The notes: generated by a model not told the origin, from the sequence alone. A stretch of 64,000 nucleotides of DNA from Roseiarcus sp963809245 (GCA_963809245.1 CAWEIU010000009.1:434001-498000); one strand, 5' to 3'. Positions 34,083 through 43,938 are shown, counted from the stretch's first letter. Made by a program: numbers and translations.

Positions 34083-35213
34083 ATGACCGACCGCATCAAA
34101 GAATTCCTTGCCCGCATCAAGGAGGATGGCCCGCGTCTCGTCGTCGATCTTGACGTCGTGCGTGAAAACTATCTCGGCTTCGCCAAGGCGCTGCCGGACA
34201 CGCGCGTCTTCTACGCCGTCAAGGCCAATCCCGCGCCCGAGATCCTCAATCTCCTGGCGCGCCTGGGCTCCTGCTTCGACACGGCTTCGATCGTCGAGAT
34301 CGAGCAGGCGATCACGGCCGGCGCGACGCCCGACCGCATCAGCTACGGCAACACCATCAAGAAAGAGACGGACATCGCGCGCGCTTTCGCTATGGGCGTT
34401 CGCCTGTTCGCGGTGGACTGCGAGGCCGAGGTCGAGAAGATCGCACGCGCCGCTCCGGGATCGAAGGTGTTCTGCCGCATTTTGTGCGGCGGCGACGGCG
34501 CGGAATGGCCGCTGTCGCGCAAGTTCGGCTGCGCGCCGGAGATGGCGGCCAAGGTGCTCGAGCACGCGCATCGTCTCGGCCTGGTGGCTTATGGCCTGTC
34601 GTTCCATGTCGGATCGCAGCAGCGCAACCCACGCATGTGGGACGGCGCGCTGAAGGCTTCCGCGACGGTGTTCAAGGACCTCGCCGAGCGCGGCATCCAG
34701 CTCGCGATGATCAACCTCGGCGGCGGTTTTCCGACCCGCTATCTCAAGCCGATCCCCGGCGTGCGCACTTACGCGCAGACGATCTTCCGCGCGCTGCGCC
34801 GCCACTTCGGCAATTGCATTCCGGAAACGATCATCGAGCCGGGCCGCGGCATGGTCGGCAACGCCGGCGTGATCGAGGCCGAAGTCGTGCTCATCTCGCG
34901 CAAGTCCGAGGACGATCCGCAGCGCTGGGTCTATCTCGACATCGGCAAGTTCAACGGCCTCGCCGAGACGATGGACGAGATGATCCGCTATCCCATCCGC
35001 ACGGACCGCGACGAGGAGGCGATGTCGCCTTGCGTCATCGCAGGCCCGACCTGCGATTCGGTCGACGTGCTCTACGAGAAGCAGCCGTATCTGTTGCCTA
35101 TCAGTCTCGAGATCGGCGCAAAGGTGCTGATCGAGGGAACGGGGGCCTATACGACGACCTACTCCGCCGTCGGCTTCAACGGCTTTCCGCCGCTGAAGTC
35201 GTACGTGATCTGA
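34083..35213 (+). CDS. Ornithine/lysine decarboxylase (fold III PLP enzyme)
   Basis: A 376-residue alanine-racemase-fold decarboxylase that makes putrescine or cadaverine. The PLP lysine is in 'VFYAVKANPAPEIL' (near residue 48). Other family blocks are 'GLSFHVGSQQRNP', 'LGGGFPTRY', 'ETIIEPGRGMVG' and the substrate-binding Cys/Asp in 'GPTCDSVDVLY'. Length and motifs match alphaproteobacterial bifunctional ornithine/lysine decarboxylases, so both substrates are plausible. A GNAT acetyltransferase follows by 89 bases, an arrangement that could involve polyamine acetylation but is not proof. Confidence 0.9.
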   Translation: MTDRIKEFLARIKEDGPRLVVDLDVVRENYLGFAKALPDTRVFYAVKANPAPEILNLLARLGSCFDTASIVEIEQAITAGATPDRISYGNTIKKETDIARAFAMGVRLFAVDCEAEVEKIARAAPGSKVFCRILCGGDGAEWPLSRKFGCAPEMAAKVLEHAHRLGLVAYGLSFHVGSQQRNPRMWDGALKASATVFKDLAERGIQLAMINLGGGFPTRYLKPIPGVRTYAQTIFRALRRHFGNCIPETIIEPGRGMVGNAGVIEAEVVLISRKSEDDPQRWVYLDIGKFNGLAETMDEMIRYPIRTDRDEEAMSPCVIAGPTCDSVDVLYEKQPYLLPISLEIGAKVLIEGTGAYTTTYSAVGFNGFPPLKSYVI

Positions 35214-35302
35214 AAGCTGATCCACCCGTCCCGTCCGCCCTCCGCAGCCAGCGACGCCCAGCGCCGCGAGGCGCCTGCCTGCTTCACCCCTTGGAGGGGC
35301 CG

Positions 35303-35920
35303 ATGACCGCTCATATCGATCTTGCCGCGCTCGACGCGGCGACCCCGCTGCCGGACAACCTCGCGATCCGCGCCGAGCGGCCCGAGGATTTGCCGGCCCG
35401 CGAGGCGCTGCTCGACGAGGCCTTCGGCCCGGCGCGCTTTAAGAAGACGAGCGAGCGCCTTCGAGCCGGCCGTCTGCCCGCGCACGGGCTTGCGCTCGTC
35501 GCCGAGGACGGCGAGGCGCTGATCGGCACGGTCCGTCTTTGGTCGGTTCGCGCCGGCGGCGTCGATGCGCTGTTGCTGGGGCCGCTCGCCGTGGCGCGAT
35601 CGCACCGCTGCCTCGGGGTCGGCGCGCGGTTGATGCGCGAGGCGACTGTCCGCGCGGCGGCGAACGGTTATCGCGCAATCCTGCTGGTGGGCGACGCGCC
35701 CTATTATGCGCGCTTTGGCTTCTCCGCCGCGCTCACCGCCGGTCTTGCGCTGCCGGGGCCTGTGGAGCGCGCGCGCTTCCTCGCGCTGGAGCTCTCGCCC
35801 GGCTCGCTCAGCGACGCTGAGGGGGTGGTCGTTGCGACAGGAGCGCGCGCCGGCGGGAATATGCTTGGCTTCAGCGCGGCCCTTGCGGGCATTACGCGGG
35901 CGCGTGACAAGCGGGGGTAG
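35303..35920 (+). CDS. GNAT-family N-acetyltransferase
   Basis: A 205-residue GNAT enzyme. The acetyl-CoA binding region is visible as 'LLGPLAVARSHRCLGVGARLMREATVRA' (V/I-x-x-x-x-R/Q-x-x-G-x-G/A type), followed by 'ILLVGDAPYYARFGF', which is characteristic of YhbS-like acetyltransferases. An ATG at 35303 with ribosome site 'ttggaggggccg' is chosen; the open frame upstream overlaps the decarboxylase gene in another frame. Substrate unknown. It follows the decarboxylase, so polyamines are one candidate. Confidence 0.85.
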   Translation: MTAHIDLAALDAATPLPDNLAIRAERPEDLPAREALLDEAFGPARFKKTSERLRAGRLPAHGLALVAEDGEALIGTVRLWSVRAGGVDALLLGPLAVARSHRCLGVGARLMREATVRAAANGYRAILLVGDAPYYARFGFSAALTAGLALPGPVERARFLALELSPGSLSDAEGVVVATGARAGGNMLGFSAALAGITRARDKRG

Positions 35921-36179
35921 GGCGGTCCGAGAAGGTCCAATTCGCGGCCCAGGCGTTGCCGCGAACGTTCGAATTGGGCGACGAGGCGCTTCGCTCGCTT
36001 CGCGGCATTGTGCCGGCGCGCCGCCACGATGCGATCTCGCGGGCTTGAGGGAAACAAAGGCGGCAAGCCTCCAGCGGGCCAAAAGGCGGCTTGCCATCGC
36101 CGCATCGGCGTGAAATTTCCATATCGACTGGGCGACGGATGGCTTCAGCCAGGCGTCGCCGCGCAAATGGAGCCCGCGG

Positions 36180-37187
36180 ATGGCCTTCTGGTTGGACATT
36201 GCCGCCTTCGCCCTCAAGGCGTTTCTGATCGTCGCGGCGGCCGGGGCGCTCGTCGCGCTGCTCCTGCGTTTGACGCGCGGCGACCAGCCCCGGTCGGCGG
36301 ACATAAAGGTCCGCGCGCTCGACGAGCGCTACGACGCCATGCGCGACGTCCTGAACGCGCAGATCCTCGACAAGAAAGCGCGCAAGGCCTTCGCCGCGGC
36401 GCGCAAGAAGGCGGTCAAGGAAGCCGCCAAAGCGCGTGCTGCGGGAAAACGGGTCTTCGTCCTCGCCTTCAAGGGCGACATGCGCGCCCATGCGGTCCGG
36501 CGGCTCGGCGCCGAGATCGACGCCGTGATCACCGCGGCGCGGCCCGAGTTCGACGAGGTCGTGCTGCGCATCGAAAGCCCGGGCGGGACGGTGACCGGCT
36601 ATGGGCTCGCGGCCGCGCAAGTGATGCGGCTGCGCGAGCGCAAGATCCGCGTGACGGCGTCGGTCGACCAGGTCGCAGCCAGCGGCGGCTATCTGATGGC
36701 CTGCGCCGCCGACACGATCGTCGCAGCGCCTTTCGCGATGATCGGCAGCATCGGCGTCGTCGCCCAGGTGCCCAACCTCAATCGGCTGCTCAAGCGCAAC
36801 GACATCGACTTCGAGGAGATGACGGCTGGGGAGTTCAAGCGCAGCGTCTCGATGCTGGGCGAGATCACGCCGGCCGGGCGCGAGCATTTCCGCGGCAAGC
36901 TCGATGCGACCCACGAGGCCTTCAAAACGTTTGTCGCGCAGCGCCGGCCGAACCTCGACATCGCCAAGGTCGCCAACGGCGACGTGTGGCTCGCGACCGA
37001 GGCGCTCGATCTGGGTCTCGTCGACGCCCTGTCGACCGGGGACGAACTGCTGTTTCGCGCGCGCGCCGATGCGCGCTTGTTCGAAGTCGTCGCCGAAGAG
37101 CGCAAGAACCTATTGCGGCAATTGCTCGGCGGATTGGGCTTCGCGGCCCGGCTCGCCTGGGCGCGATTCGCCGCCGAGGCCGTGTGA
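36180..37187 (+). CDS. S49-family peptidase (SohB/SppA-like)
   Basis: A 335-residue membrane-anchored serine protease. The N-terminal helix is 'FALKAFLIVAAAGALVALLLRL'. A charged coiled segment (~55-95, rich in Lys/Ala) follows, then the protease domain with 'VLRIESPGGTVTGYGLAAAQVMRLR' and the catalytic serine block 'QVAASGGYLMACAADTIVAAPFAMIGSIGV'. C-terminal 'KVANGDVWLATEALDLGLVDAL' is typical of the SppA/SohB group. It probably degrades signal peptides or membrane proteins in the periplasm. It is a separate transcription unit preceded by a 260-base gap that has only a weak inverted repeat. Confidence 0.9.
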   Translation: MAFWLDIAAFALKAFLIVAAAGALVALLLRLTRGDQPRSADIKVRALDERYDAMRDVLNAQILDKKARKAFAAARKKAVKEAAKARAAGKRVFVLAFKGDMRAHAVRRLGAEIDAVITAARPEFDEVVLRIESPGGTVTGYGLAAAQVMRLRERKIRVTASVDQVAASGGYLMACAADTIVAAPFAMIGSIGVVAQVPNLNRLLKRNDIDFEEMTAGEFKRSVSMLGEITPAGREHFRGKLDATHEAFKTFVAQRRPNLDIAKVANGDVWLATEALDLGLVDALSTGDELLFRARADARLFEVVAEERKNLLRQLLGGLGFAARLAWARFAAEAV

Positions 37188-37310
37188 AACGATCGTAGCG
37201 GAACGATCGATTTACCTAACGCGAAGTTGCGGTCGACCGGCTACGACGGCCAAGGGATAATTAACAGACGCTCCCTAGCATGCCTCCCGAGGGTGCGGGG
37301 AAGTTGCGTA

Positions 37311-40001
37311 ATGGCGTCGATCAGAGGGATGTCGGGAGGTCTCCGGTTCATTGGGGTCGCCGTCCTATTCGCCGCCATCGCCACAGCCATGGTCGGCTAC
37401 GCCGTATGGGAGCTTCGCGCCGACGCCGTTGCGATCGCGACTGACCACGTCAGCGACATGGCGACGATCTTCTCCGAGGATGTCGAGGATACGGCGGCCA
37501 CCATCGACCTCACCTTGCGGGACGCTATCGACGTCGCTTCGAGCGTCACCCAGGGTGGCCCGATCACGGAGCAGAACGCTGAGATTCTCAGAGGCGCCCT
37601 CGCCTCGCGCCGTCTCGCGATTGGCCGCGCCGATGTGATCGCGGTCGCGAACGCGGCCGGCGACATCGTCGCTGTCGCCAATGACCGACCGCATTTCCCC
37701 GCGAGCGTCGCCGACCGTGAATATTTCACGCGCTTGCGTGACGATCGTTCCATCGGTCTCTTGGTAAGTCGGCCGTTGGTCAGCCGAGCGAGCGGCCTCT
37801 GGACGATCTATTTCAGCCGCCGCATCGAGGCTCCCGACGGGCGCTTCCTCGGGGTCGCTTACATCGGCGTCGAGCCGGCCAAGCTGTTTCGGCCGCATCC
37901 CGAGATGACGGGAAACGGCGCCGTGAGCTTCTCGCTGTTTCACCAGGACGGCACGATCGCCATACGCGAGCCCGGCGGCGGCGCCTGGGTCGGCAAGCGC
38001 ATCGGGCGCGAGGCCAAATGGTGGGACGTCGCCGCGGGGGGCGGCGGATTGTACCGGTCTCCCGGCGCGCTCGACGGACGCACGAAATATGTCGCCGTTC
38101 GGCCCGTCGCGGGCTATCCCCTCATCGTCAACGTCGCCGTCACCGAGCAAGCCGCGCTCGCTCATTGGCGCGACCGCATGATGACGATCATCGGCGGCGG
38201 CTTGATCGGGATCGCGCTCGTCGTCGCCTTGCTCTTTTTGCAACTGCGGCTAACCGACCGCTTGGCGCGTTCGCGCCTTCGCGATTGGATGCGCGGCAAG
38301 CGGCTGGCGGCGAGCGAGAACGAATTGTTCAACACCCGCAAGCGCTTCGGCCTGACCCTCGACCATATGTCGCAGGGCATGGCGATGTTCGACGCCAACG
38401 AGAAGCTGGTGTTCGCGAACCGCTGCTTCGCCGAACTGTACGGGGTGCAAGTCGACCGGATCCGACCCGGGATGAACGTGCGGGACATCTTCGCGCTGCG
38501 CATCGCCAATGGGGCCTACGCCGGAGCGACGCCTCAGGATTACATGCGGATCCTCAATGAGCCCGTTTCTCCCGCGCGGCTCGATTACCTCAAGAATGGA
38601 CGCATCATTCTCGTGCGGGAGAGGGAGGTCGATGGCGGCGGCTGGGTCGTCGTCCATGAGGACGTGACCGAGCGAACGCATGCCGCCCAGGAGTTGGCCC
38701 ATGCCGCGCTTCACGATGCCCTGACGCAGCTTCCCAATCGCCAGGCTTTCAAGAATCATCTGCTGGGGCTCTTCCTGCAGCAGCCGGCCGCGCCGATCGC
38801 CGTGCTTCTCGTCGATATCAACGGCTTCAAAGAAGTGAACGACAATTACGGCCATGAGATCGGCGACGACGTGTTGATCGAGTTCGGCCGTCGCCTTTGC
38901 GCCGAAGGACGCGACGCTTTCATCGCCCGCCTCGGCGGCGACGAATTCGCGGCCGTGATCTCGGACGCCGGGCTCGACGCGGACGGCGCCATTCGGTTTG
39001 CCGAGCGCCTCATCGCGACCGTGCAGCGGCCGATCGACGTGGGTGGCCGGTTGATCTCGCTCGGCCTCAGCGTCGGCGTCAATTTCATCGAGGGCGAGCG
39101 AGAGTTCTCGCGCGTCATGCGGCGCGTCGATCTTGCGCTCTACGCCGCCAAGAACGACGCCCACAATTGCGTGCGGCGGTTCGATGCGGCGATGGAGCGC
39201 CAGTACGACGACAGGATGCAACTGGCGCAGGACCTTCGCGAGGCGATCGAACGCGACGAACTGTCGGTTCATTACCAGCCGATCGTCGAGGCCGCCGGCG
39301 AGCGCGTCGTCTGCATCGAGGCTCTGGCGCGCTGGCGCCATCCGACGCGAGGGCCGATCTCGCCGGCGGCGTTCGTGCCGATCGCGGAGGAGACTGGGCT
39401 GATCGTCGCGCTGGGAAATTCCGTGCTGCGGCGCGCATGTGCGGACGCCGCCGGCCTGCGGCCGGATGTCGTCGTGGCGGTGAACGTCTCCTCGCTGCAG
39501 ATCGAGCGCCCGGATTTCGTCGAAACGGTGATGGACGTCATCAAGGAATCCGGGCTTGCGCCCCATAGGCTGCAACTCGAGATTACGGAATCGATCCTGC
39601 TCCGCAACAACGAAGCGACCAATCGGGCGCTCGATCGCCTGCGCGCCAACGGCGTGACGTTCGCCCTTGACGATTTCGGCACCGGCTTCGCCTCGCTCGC
39701 CTATCTCAAGGCCTTCCCGCTCGACAAAGTGAAAATCGACAAGACGTTCGTCGACGACATCTGTCGTAACCAGCAGTCGATCGCCATCGTGGCGGCAATC
39801 GTCGCGCTGGCGCGGGGGCTCGGCATTGCGACCACTGCGGAAGGAGTCGAGACGCAGGATCAATACGACGCCCTGCGCGCCATCGGCGTCGCGACCATGC
39901 AAGGCTATTTCTTCGGCAAGCCCAAGCGGATCGAGGACTTCGTGCTGGAAGCCGCGTCGCGCGGCGCTGCTTCGATGAACGCAACGGGTTGCGCGGCTTA
40001 G
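37311..40001 (+). CDS. Membrane sensor with Cache, PAS, GGDEF and EAL domains
   Basis: An 896-residue c-di-GMP signalling protein. Layout: first helix ('FIGVAVLFAAIATAMVGYAVWEL'), periplasmic double-Cache-like sensor (~30-275), second helix ('MTIIGGGLIGIALVVALLFLQL'), PAS domain (~335-450), GGDEF cyclase ('RLGGDEFAAV', near 542) and EAL phosphodiesterase ('CIEALARWRHPTRG' near 670; 'DDFGTGFASLAYLKAFPLDKVKIDK'). Both catalytic signatures look intact, so it could be bifunctional. No RxxD inhibitory site is seen five residues before GGDEF. The start at 37311 is chosen because the longer upstream frame is not protein-like. Stands alone; the ligand is unknown. Confidence 0.9.
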   Translation: MASIRGMSGGLRFIGVAVLFAAIATAMVGYAVWELRADAVAIATDHVSDMATIFSEDVEDTAATIDLTLRDAIDVASSVTQGGPITEQNAEILRGALASRRLAIGRADVIAVANAAGDIVAVANDRPHFPASVADREYFTRLRDDRSIGLLVSRPLVSRASGLWTIYFSRRIEAPDGRFLGVAYIGVEPAKLFRPHPEMTGNGAVSFSLFHQDGTIAIREPGGGAWVGKRIGREAKWWDVAAGGGGLYRSPGALDGRTKYVAVRPVAGYPLIVNVAVTEQAALAHWRDRMMTIIGGGLIGIALVVALLFLQLRLTDRLARSRLRDWMRGKRLAASENELFNTRKRFGLTLDHMSQGMAMFDANEKLVFANRCFAELYGVQVDRIRPGMNVRDIFALRIANGAYAGATPQDYMRILNEPVSPARLDYLKNGRIILVREREVDGGGWVVVHEDVTERTHAAQELAHAALHDALTQLPNRQAFKNHLLGLFLQQPAAPIAVLLVDINGFKEVNDNYGHEIGDDVLIEFGRRLCAEGRDAFIARLGGDEFAAVISDAGLDADGAIRFAERLIATVQRPIDVGGRLISLGLSVGVNFIEGEREFSRVMRRVDLALYAAKNDAHNCVRRFDAAMERQYDDRMQLAQDLREAIERDELSVHYQPIVEAAGERVVCIEALARWRHPTRGPISPAAFVPIAEETGLIVALGNSVLRRACADAAGLRPDVVVAVNVSSLQIERPDFVETVMDVIKESGLAPHRLQLEITESILLRNNEATNRALDRLRANGVTFALDDFGTGFASLAYLKAFPLDKVKIDKTFVDDICRNQQSIAIVAAIVALARGLGIATTAEGVETQDQYDALRAIGVATMQGYFFGKPKRIEDFVLEAASRGAASMNATGCAA

Positions 40002-40139
40002 AGTCGCCTCTACCCGGAAGCCGCGAAAACCGCTACCGTCCGCCTCAGGTTCATCCGGGGAATCCCGAAGCATAGGATCCGACAATGCGCTCCGATGGGG
40101 GCGTCAGAAGGGCTCCTCGGCTAACTCTCGGGAGCTTCC

Positions 40140-40700
40140 ATGTCAGGCAATTCAGCAAGCCGTTCATCCGCGACGAAAAAGATAGTCGCCTTCGTGATCC
40201 CTGCCGGCCTATTCGCTGTCGCGGCGGGAATGTCGATCGCGGCGCAAGATCGGTACACTTTGAAAGCGCCGGACGGGCTCTCATTCTCTGATTTCAGGGG
40301 ATACGAGGACTGGCCGGACGTCGCCGTAAGTCAGACCGAACACGGCATCAAAGTGATCTCGGCAAATGACGCGATGATCGAAGCCTACCGGAGCGGCGTT
40401 CCCGGCAATGGCCAGCTTTTTCCAGACGGCTCCAAGATCGTGAAGATCGAATGGACGTTCAAGAAGAACGCGGAGTCGCCTTATTCCGTCAACATCCCGG
40501 ACACATTGAAGTCGCTCTCGTTCATCGAAAAAGACACCAAGAGATTCCCGAACACGCACGGTTGGGCGTATGCCCAATTCGAATACGATTCCGCGTCCGA
40601 CACGTTCAAGCCGAGCGTGGAGGGCGCCGAGTGCGGCTATACGTGCCATACGACGGTGGCGGCGAAGGACTACATCTTCACGGCCTACCCGAAGAGATAA
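40140..40700 (+). CDS. Cytochrome P460-family protein
   Basis: A 186-residue secreted protein with an N-terminal signal or anchor ('KIVAFVIPAGLFAVAAGMSIAA'). A P460-type beta domain follows ('DFRGYEDWPDVAVSQTEHGIKVI', 'GNGQLFPDGSKIVKIEWTFKK', 'GWAYAQFEYDSASDTFKPS'). The C-terminal heme segment is 'CGYTCHTTVAAKDYIFTAYPKR', where the two Cys before His have three residues between them (C-x3-C-H), not the usual two. Family members oxidise hydroxylamine or bind NO. It is 50 bases upstream of fumC on the same strand, an unexpected neighbour. Confidence 0.82.
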   Translation: MSGNSASRSSATKKIVAFVIPAGLFAVAAGMSIAAQDRYTLKAPDGLSFSDFRGYEDWPDVAVSQTEHGIKVISANDAMIEAYRSGVPGNGQLFPDGSKIVKIEWTFKKNAESPYSVNIPDTLKSLSFIEKDTKRFPNTHGWAYAQFEYDSASDTFKPSVEGAECGYTCHTTVAAKDYIFTAYPKR

Positions 40701-40749
40701 AGGGAGAGCGCCGACGCCCGCTGACCCGCGCAAAGAAGGAGACGGTCAA

Positions 40750-42153
40750 ATGGCTAGCATGAGGCAAGAGACCGACAGCCTCGGGGTGGTTGATGTGCCC
40801 GCGGATAAGCTGTGGGGCGCGCAAACCCAACGTTCGCTCGAACATTTCAGCATCGGCCATGATCTTATGCCGCGCGAAATGATCACGGCCTATGCGACGC
40901 TCAAGAAAGCCGCCGCCATCGCCAACCATAGCGGCAAGCGACTGGACGATCAGCGATACAAACTGATTGTCCAAGCCTGCGATGAAATCCTGGCCGGCAA
41001 GCACCACGATATGTTTCCGTTGCACGTTTGGATGACCGGCAGCGGCACCCAGTTCAACATGAACGTCAATGAAGTGATCGCCAACCGGTGCTCACAAGTC
41101 GCCGGCACGCTGCTCGGCAGCCACGCACCGGTTCATCCCAACGATCACGTCAACATGGCGCAATCCTCGAATGATACTTTCCCCTCCGCCATGTGTATCG
41201 CCGCGGCGGTAAACACAAAAGGGCGCCTCATTCCGGCCGTGACCGCGCTGCGCAATGCGATCGACGCGAAGGCCAAAGCGTGGGACGGAATCGTCAAGAT
41301 CGGGCGCACCCACATGCAGGACGCCACGCCGCTGACATTAGGGCAGGAGTGGTCAGGCTACGCCGGGATGTTGACGGACAATCTCGAGCGGATCGAATCT
41401 GGGCTGCAGGGCGTGTACCGCCTCGCGCTCGGCGGGACGGCGGTCGGCACCGGAATCAATTCGGCGCCCGGCTTTGCCGAAGCGGCGGCCGCCGAGATCG
41501 CAAAACTGACCGGTTTGCCGTTCGTCACCGCGCCGAACAAGTTCACGGTTCAGGGCGCGCACGACGCGCTGGTGCAGCTTTCCGGCACGCTTCGCACATT
41601 GGCGGTGTCGCTATACAAGATCGCCAATGACATCCGTCTGATGTCGTGCGGACCGCGCGCCGGATTTGCCGAACTGGAGATTCCCGAGAACGAACCCGGT
41701 TCTTCGATCATGCCTGGCAAGGTCAATCCGACCCAGTGCGAGGCCCTCACCATGATCGCCGTGCAGGTGATGGCCAACGACGTCGCTGTGGGCTTCGGCG
41801 GAGCCGGCGGCTATTTGGAAATGAACGTCTATAAGCCACTGATGATCCACAACATCACGCAGTCCGTCACGATCATGACCGATGGCTGCGTCAATTTTCG
41901 CAAGTTTCTGATCGAAGGCGTGAAGCCGAACCTGAAGAAGATCAACGAATACGTCGAGCGTTCGTTGATGTTGGTGACGGCGCTGTCGCCTGTCATCGGT
42001 TACGACAAGGCGTCGAAGATCGCCCACTACGCCATGGACAACGACCTCACGCTGAAGCAGGCCGCGCTGAAGCTGGGCTATGTCAGCGAGGCGGAATTCG
42101 ACCGCGTCGTCGATCCGAAAAAGATGGTGAAGCCGTCCGTGGCCACCGCTTAG
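40750..42153 (+). CDS. fumC: Class II fumarate hydratase
   Basis: A 467-residue iron-independent fumarase that interconverts fumarate and malate in the TCA cycle. The fumarase/aspartase signature 'GSSIMPGKVNPTQCE' is present, as are 'TGSGTQFNMNVNEVIANR', 'NDHVNMAQSSNDTFPSAM' and 'KIGRTHMQDATPLTLGQE'. The ATG at 40750 has a strong ribosome site (aaggagacggtcaa). Malic enzyme follows, so fumarate could be channelled via malate to pyruvate. FumC paralogues are often expressed under iron limitation or oxidative stress, which would suit the P460 neighbour, but this is inference. Confidence 0.94.
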   Translation: MASMRQETDSLGVVDVPADKLWGAQTQRSLEHFSIGHDLMPREMITAYATLKKAAAIANHSGKRLDDQRYKLIVQACDEILAGKHHDMFPLHVWMTGSGTQFNMNVNEVIANRCSQVAGTLLGSHAPVHPNDHVNMAQSSNDTFPSAMCIAAAVNTKGRLIPAVTALRNAIDAKAKAWDGIVKIGRTHMQDATPLTLGQEWSGYAGMLTDNLERIESGLQGVYRLALGGTAVGTGINSAPGFAEAAAAEIAKLTGLPFVTAPNKFTVQGAHDALVQLSGTLRTLAVSLYKIANDIRLMSCGPRAGFAELEIPENEPGSSIMPGKVNPTQCEALTMIAVQVMANDVAVGFGGAGGYLEMNVYKPLMIHNITQSVTIMTDGCVNFRKFLIEGVKPNLKKINEYVERSLMLVTALSPVIGYDKASKIAHYAMDNDLTLKQAALKLGYVSEAEFDRVVDPKKMVKPSVATA

Positions 42154-42186
42154 AGCGCGGCAAAAGGCGCGCGGCGTCGGAGAAAT

Positions 42187-42228
42187 CGAGACCGTGCGGC
42201 GACCCTATCAAATCGCCGCACGGTCTCG
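42187..42228. terminator. Strong hairpin between fumC and malic enzyme
   Basis: A perfect 16-bp stem (42187-42202 with 42213-42228, cgagaccgtgcggcga / tcgccgcacggtctcg) with a 10-base loop lies 34 bases after the fumC stop and 60 before the malic enzyme start. No T-run follows, so it may be an mRNA-stabilising or processing hairpin or a Rho-assisted terminator rather than an intrinsic one. Confidence 0.6.
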
Positions 42229-42288
42229 TCGGAAAATGCAGAGGCTTCGGGAGCCGCGACGACCAATGTAAGCCGAGAGGAGAGCGTC

Positions 42289-43938
42289 ATGACTGCCGAC
42301 AAGCGCGGAATAGACCTCCTTCAAGACCCTTCGCTTAACAAGTCAACCGCCTTCACTGAGGCCGAAAAACAGGCGCTCGGAATTGTCGGCCTCGTGCCCG
42401 ACGTGACTGAGAGCCTGGACCTGCAATTGAGCCGGGTGATGATGCAACTGGGTCACAAAAGCACCGACCTCGAGCGTTACGTTTACCTGGTCAATCTGCT
42501 CGATCACAACGAGACGCTGTTCTACAAAACGGTCATGTCCGACCCGGCGCGCTTCCTGCCGATCGTTTATGATCCCACCATCGGAGAAGCCTGTCTCAAG
42601 TTCGGCCATATCTATCGTCAGACGCGCGGCATGTATCTGTCGATCACGCGCCGCGGCAAGGTGAAGGAGATATTGGGCAATTGGCAACAAAAGGATGTGC
42701 GGTTCATCTGTGTCACGGATGGCGGCCGCATTCTTGGCCTCGGAGATCTCGGGGCGAACGGCGCGGGAATTCCTATCGGCAAACTCGAGCTGTACACCGC
42801 CTGCGCCGGCGTGCCTCCGCAGCATTTGCTGCCGATGTATCTCGATGCGGGCACGAACAACGAGCAATATCTGCACGATCCGCTTTATTTGGGCATGCGC
42901 AAAACCCGCCCCCCTACCGATGAGCTCTACTCCTTCGTCGACGAGTTCGTGCAAGCGGTGCAGGAGGTGTTCCCGAAGTGCTGCATCCACTTCGAGGACT
43001 GGACCGGAGTGGACGCCGTCCACCTGCTTCAGCGCTACCGCAGCAAGTACTGCGTCTACAATGACGACGTGCAAGGCACGGCGGGCATTACGCTGGCCGG
43101 GATGATCAACGCCGCCAAGCTCAAGGGCACAAAGCTGAAGGACGAGAAGTACCTGTTCCTCGGAGCCGGCTCGGCCGGCATCGGCCTCGCCGACTTGTTG
43201 TGTTCGGCGCTCGTTGCGCAGGGCATGACGCTCAAGGATGCGCAATCGCGGGTCTACATGTTCGACATCAATGGGTTGCTGGAGGCGAGCCGTACCGATC
43301 TCGTCGACTTCCAGAGACCCTATGCTCACCGGCACGCACCGACCCGCGATTTCGTGGCTGCCATCGAGCGCATCAAGCCGACGACGATCATCGGCGTAAG
43401 CACCGTCGGCGGGGCTTTCACGCAGAACGTCATCGAGACCATGTCGCGCATCAATAAGCGCCCGGTCGTCCTCGCGCTTTCCAACCCCACCGAAAAAGCC
43501 GAGTGCACGCCCGAGCAGGCTTACACATGGTCCAAGGGCAAGGCGATCTATGCGGCCGGCGTCCCGTTCCCACCGGTCCACCTCAATGGCCAGACATTGC
43601 TGCCAGGCCAGGCGAACAACTTCTACATCTTCCCGGCGGTCGGCATGGCGATCTTCGCCACCCAGGCCTCGAGGGTCACCGACGAGATGTTCATCGAGGC
43701 GGCTTATGGAGTCGCGGATCAGGTGCAGCCTGAGTTGCTGAAGCAGGGCCTTCTCTATCCGCTGCAGGCGAATATTCTCGAGGCTGAGATTCAGACTGCC
43801 GCGCGGGTAGCGAAGCTGGTGTTCGATTCCGGCCTCGCTCGCGTCGAGCGTCCTGCTGACATGGTCTCGTTCATCCGCGGCCACGTCTACAAGCCGGAAT
43901 ATCCGGCAGAAGCAGCAGGCGCGGCACGGGCGGCCTAA
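42289..43938 (+). CDS. maeA: NAD-dependent malic enzyme
   Basis: A 549-residue oxidative malate decarboxylase (malate to pyruvate, CO2, NADH) of the large MaeA/SfcA type rather than the MaeB-phosphotransacetylase fusion. Visible blocks are 'LPIVYDPTIGEACLKFGHIYRQ', 'VTDGGRILGLGDLGANGAGIPIGK', the metal site 'CIHFEDWTGVDA' and 'YNDDVQGTAGITLAG', and the nucleotide loop 'FLGAGSAGIGLADLL'. The upstream ribosome site is 'gccgagaggagagcgtc'. It follows fumC, forming a fumarate-malate-pyruvate pair. No frameshift or missing residue seen. Confidence 0.93.
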   Translation: MTADKRGIDLLQDPSLNKSTAFTEAEKQALGIVGLVPDVTESLDLQLSRVMMQLGHKSTDLERYVYLVNLLDHNETLFYKTVMSDPARFLPIVYDPTIGEACLKFGHIYRQTRGMYLSITRRGKVKEILGNWQQKDVRFICVTDGGRILGLGDLGANGAGIPIGKLELYTACAGVPPQHLLPMYLDAGTNNEQYLHDPLYLGMRKTRPPTDELYSFVDEFVQAVQEVFPKCCIHFEDWTGVDAVHLLQRYRSKYCVYNDDVQGTAGITLAGMINAAKLKGTKLKDEKYLFLGAGSAGIGLADLLCSALVAQGMTLKDAQSRVYMFDINGLLEASRTDLVDFQRPYAHRHAPTRDFVAAIERIKPTTIIGVSTVGGAFTQNVIETMSRINKRPVVLALSNPTEKAECTPEQAYTWSKGKAIYAAGVPFPPVHLNGQTLLPGQANNFYIFPAVGMAIFATQASRVTDEMFIEAAYGVADQVQPELLKQGLLYPLQANILEAEIQTAARVAKLVFDSGLARVERPADMVSFIRGHVYKPEYPAEAAGAARAA

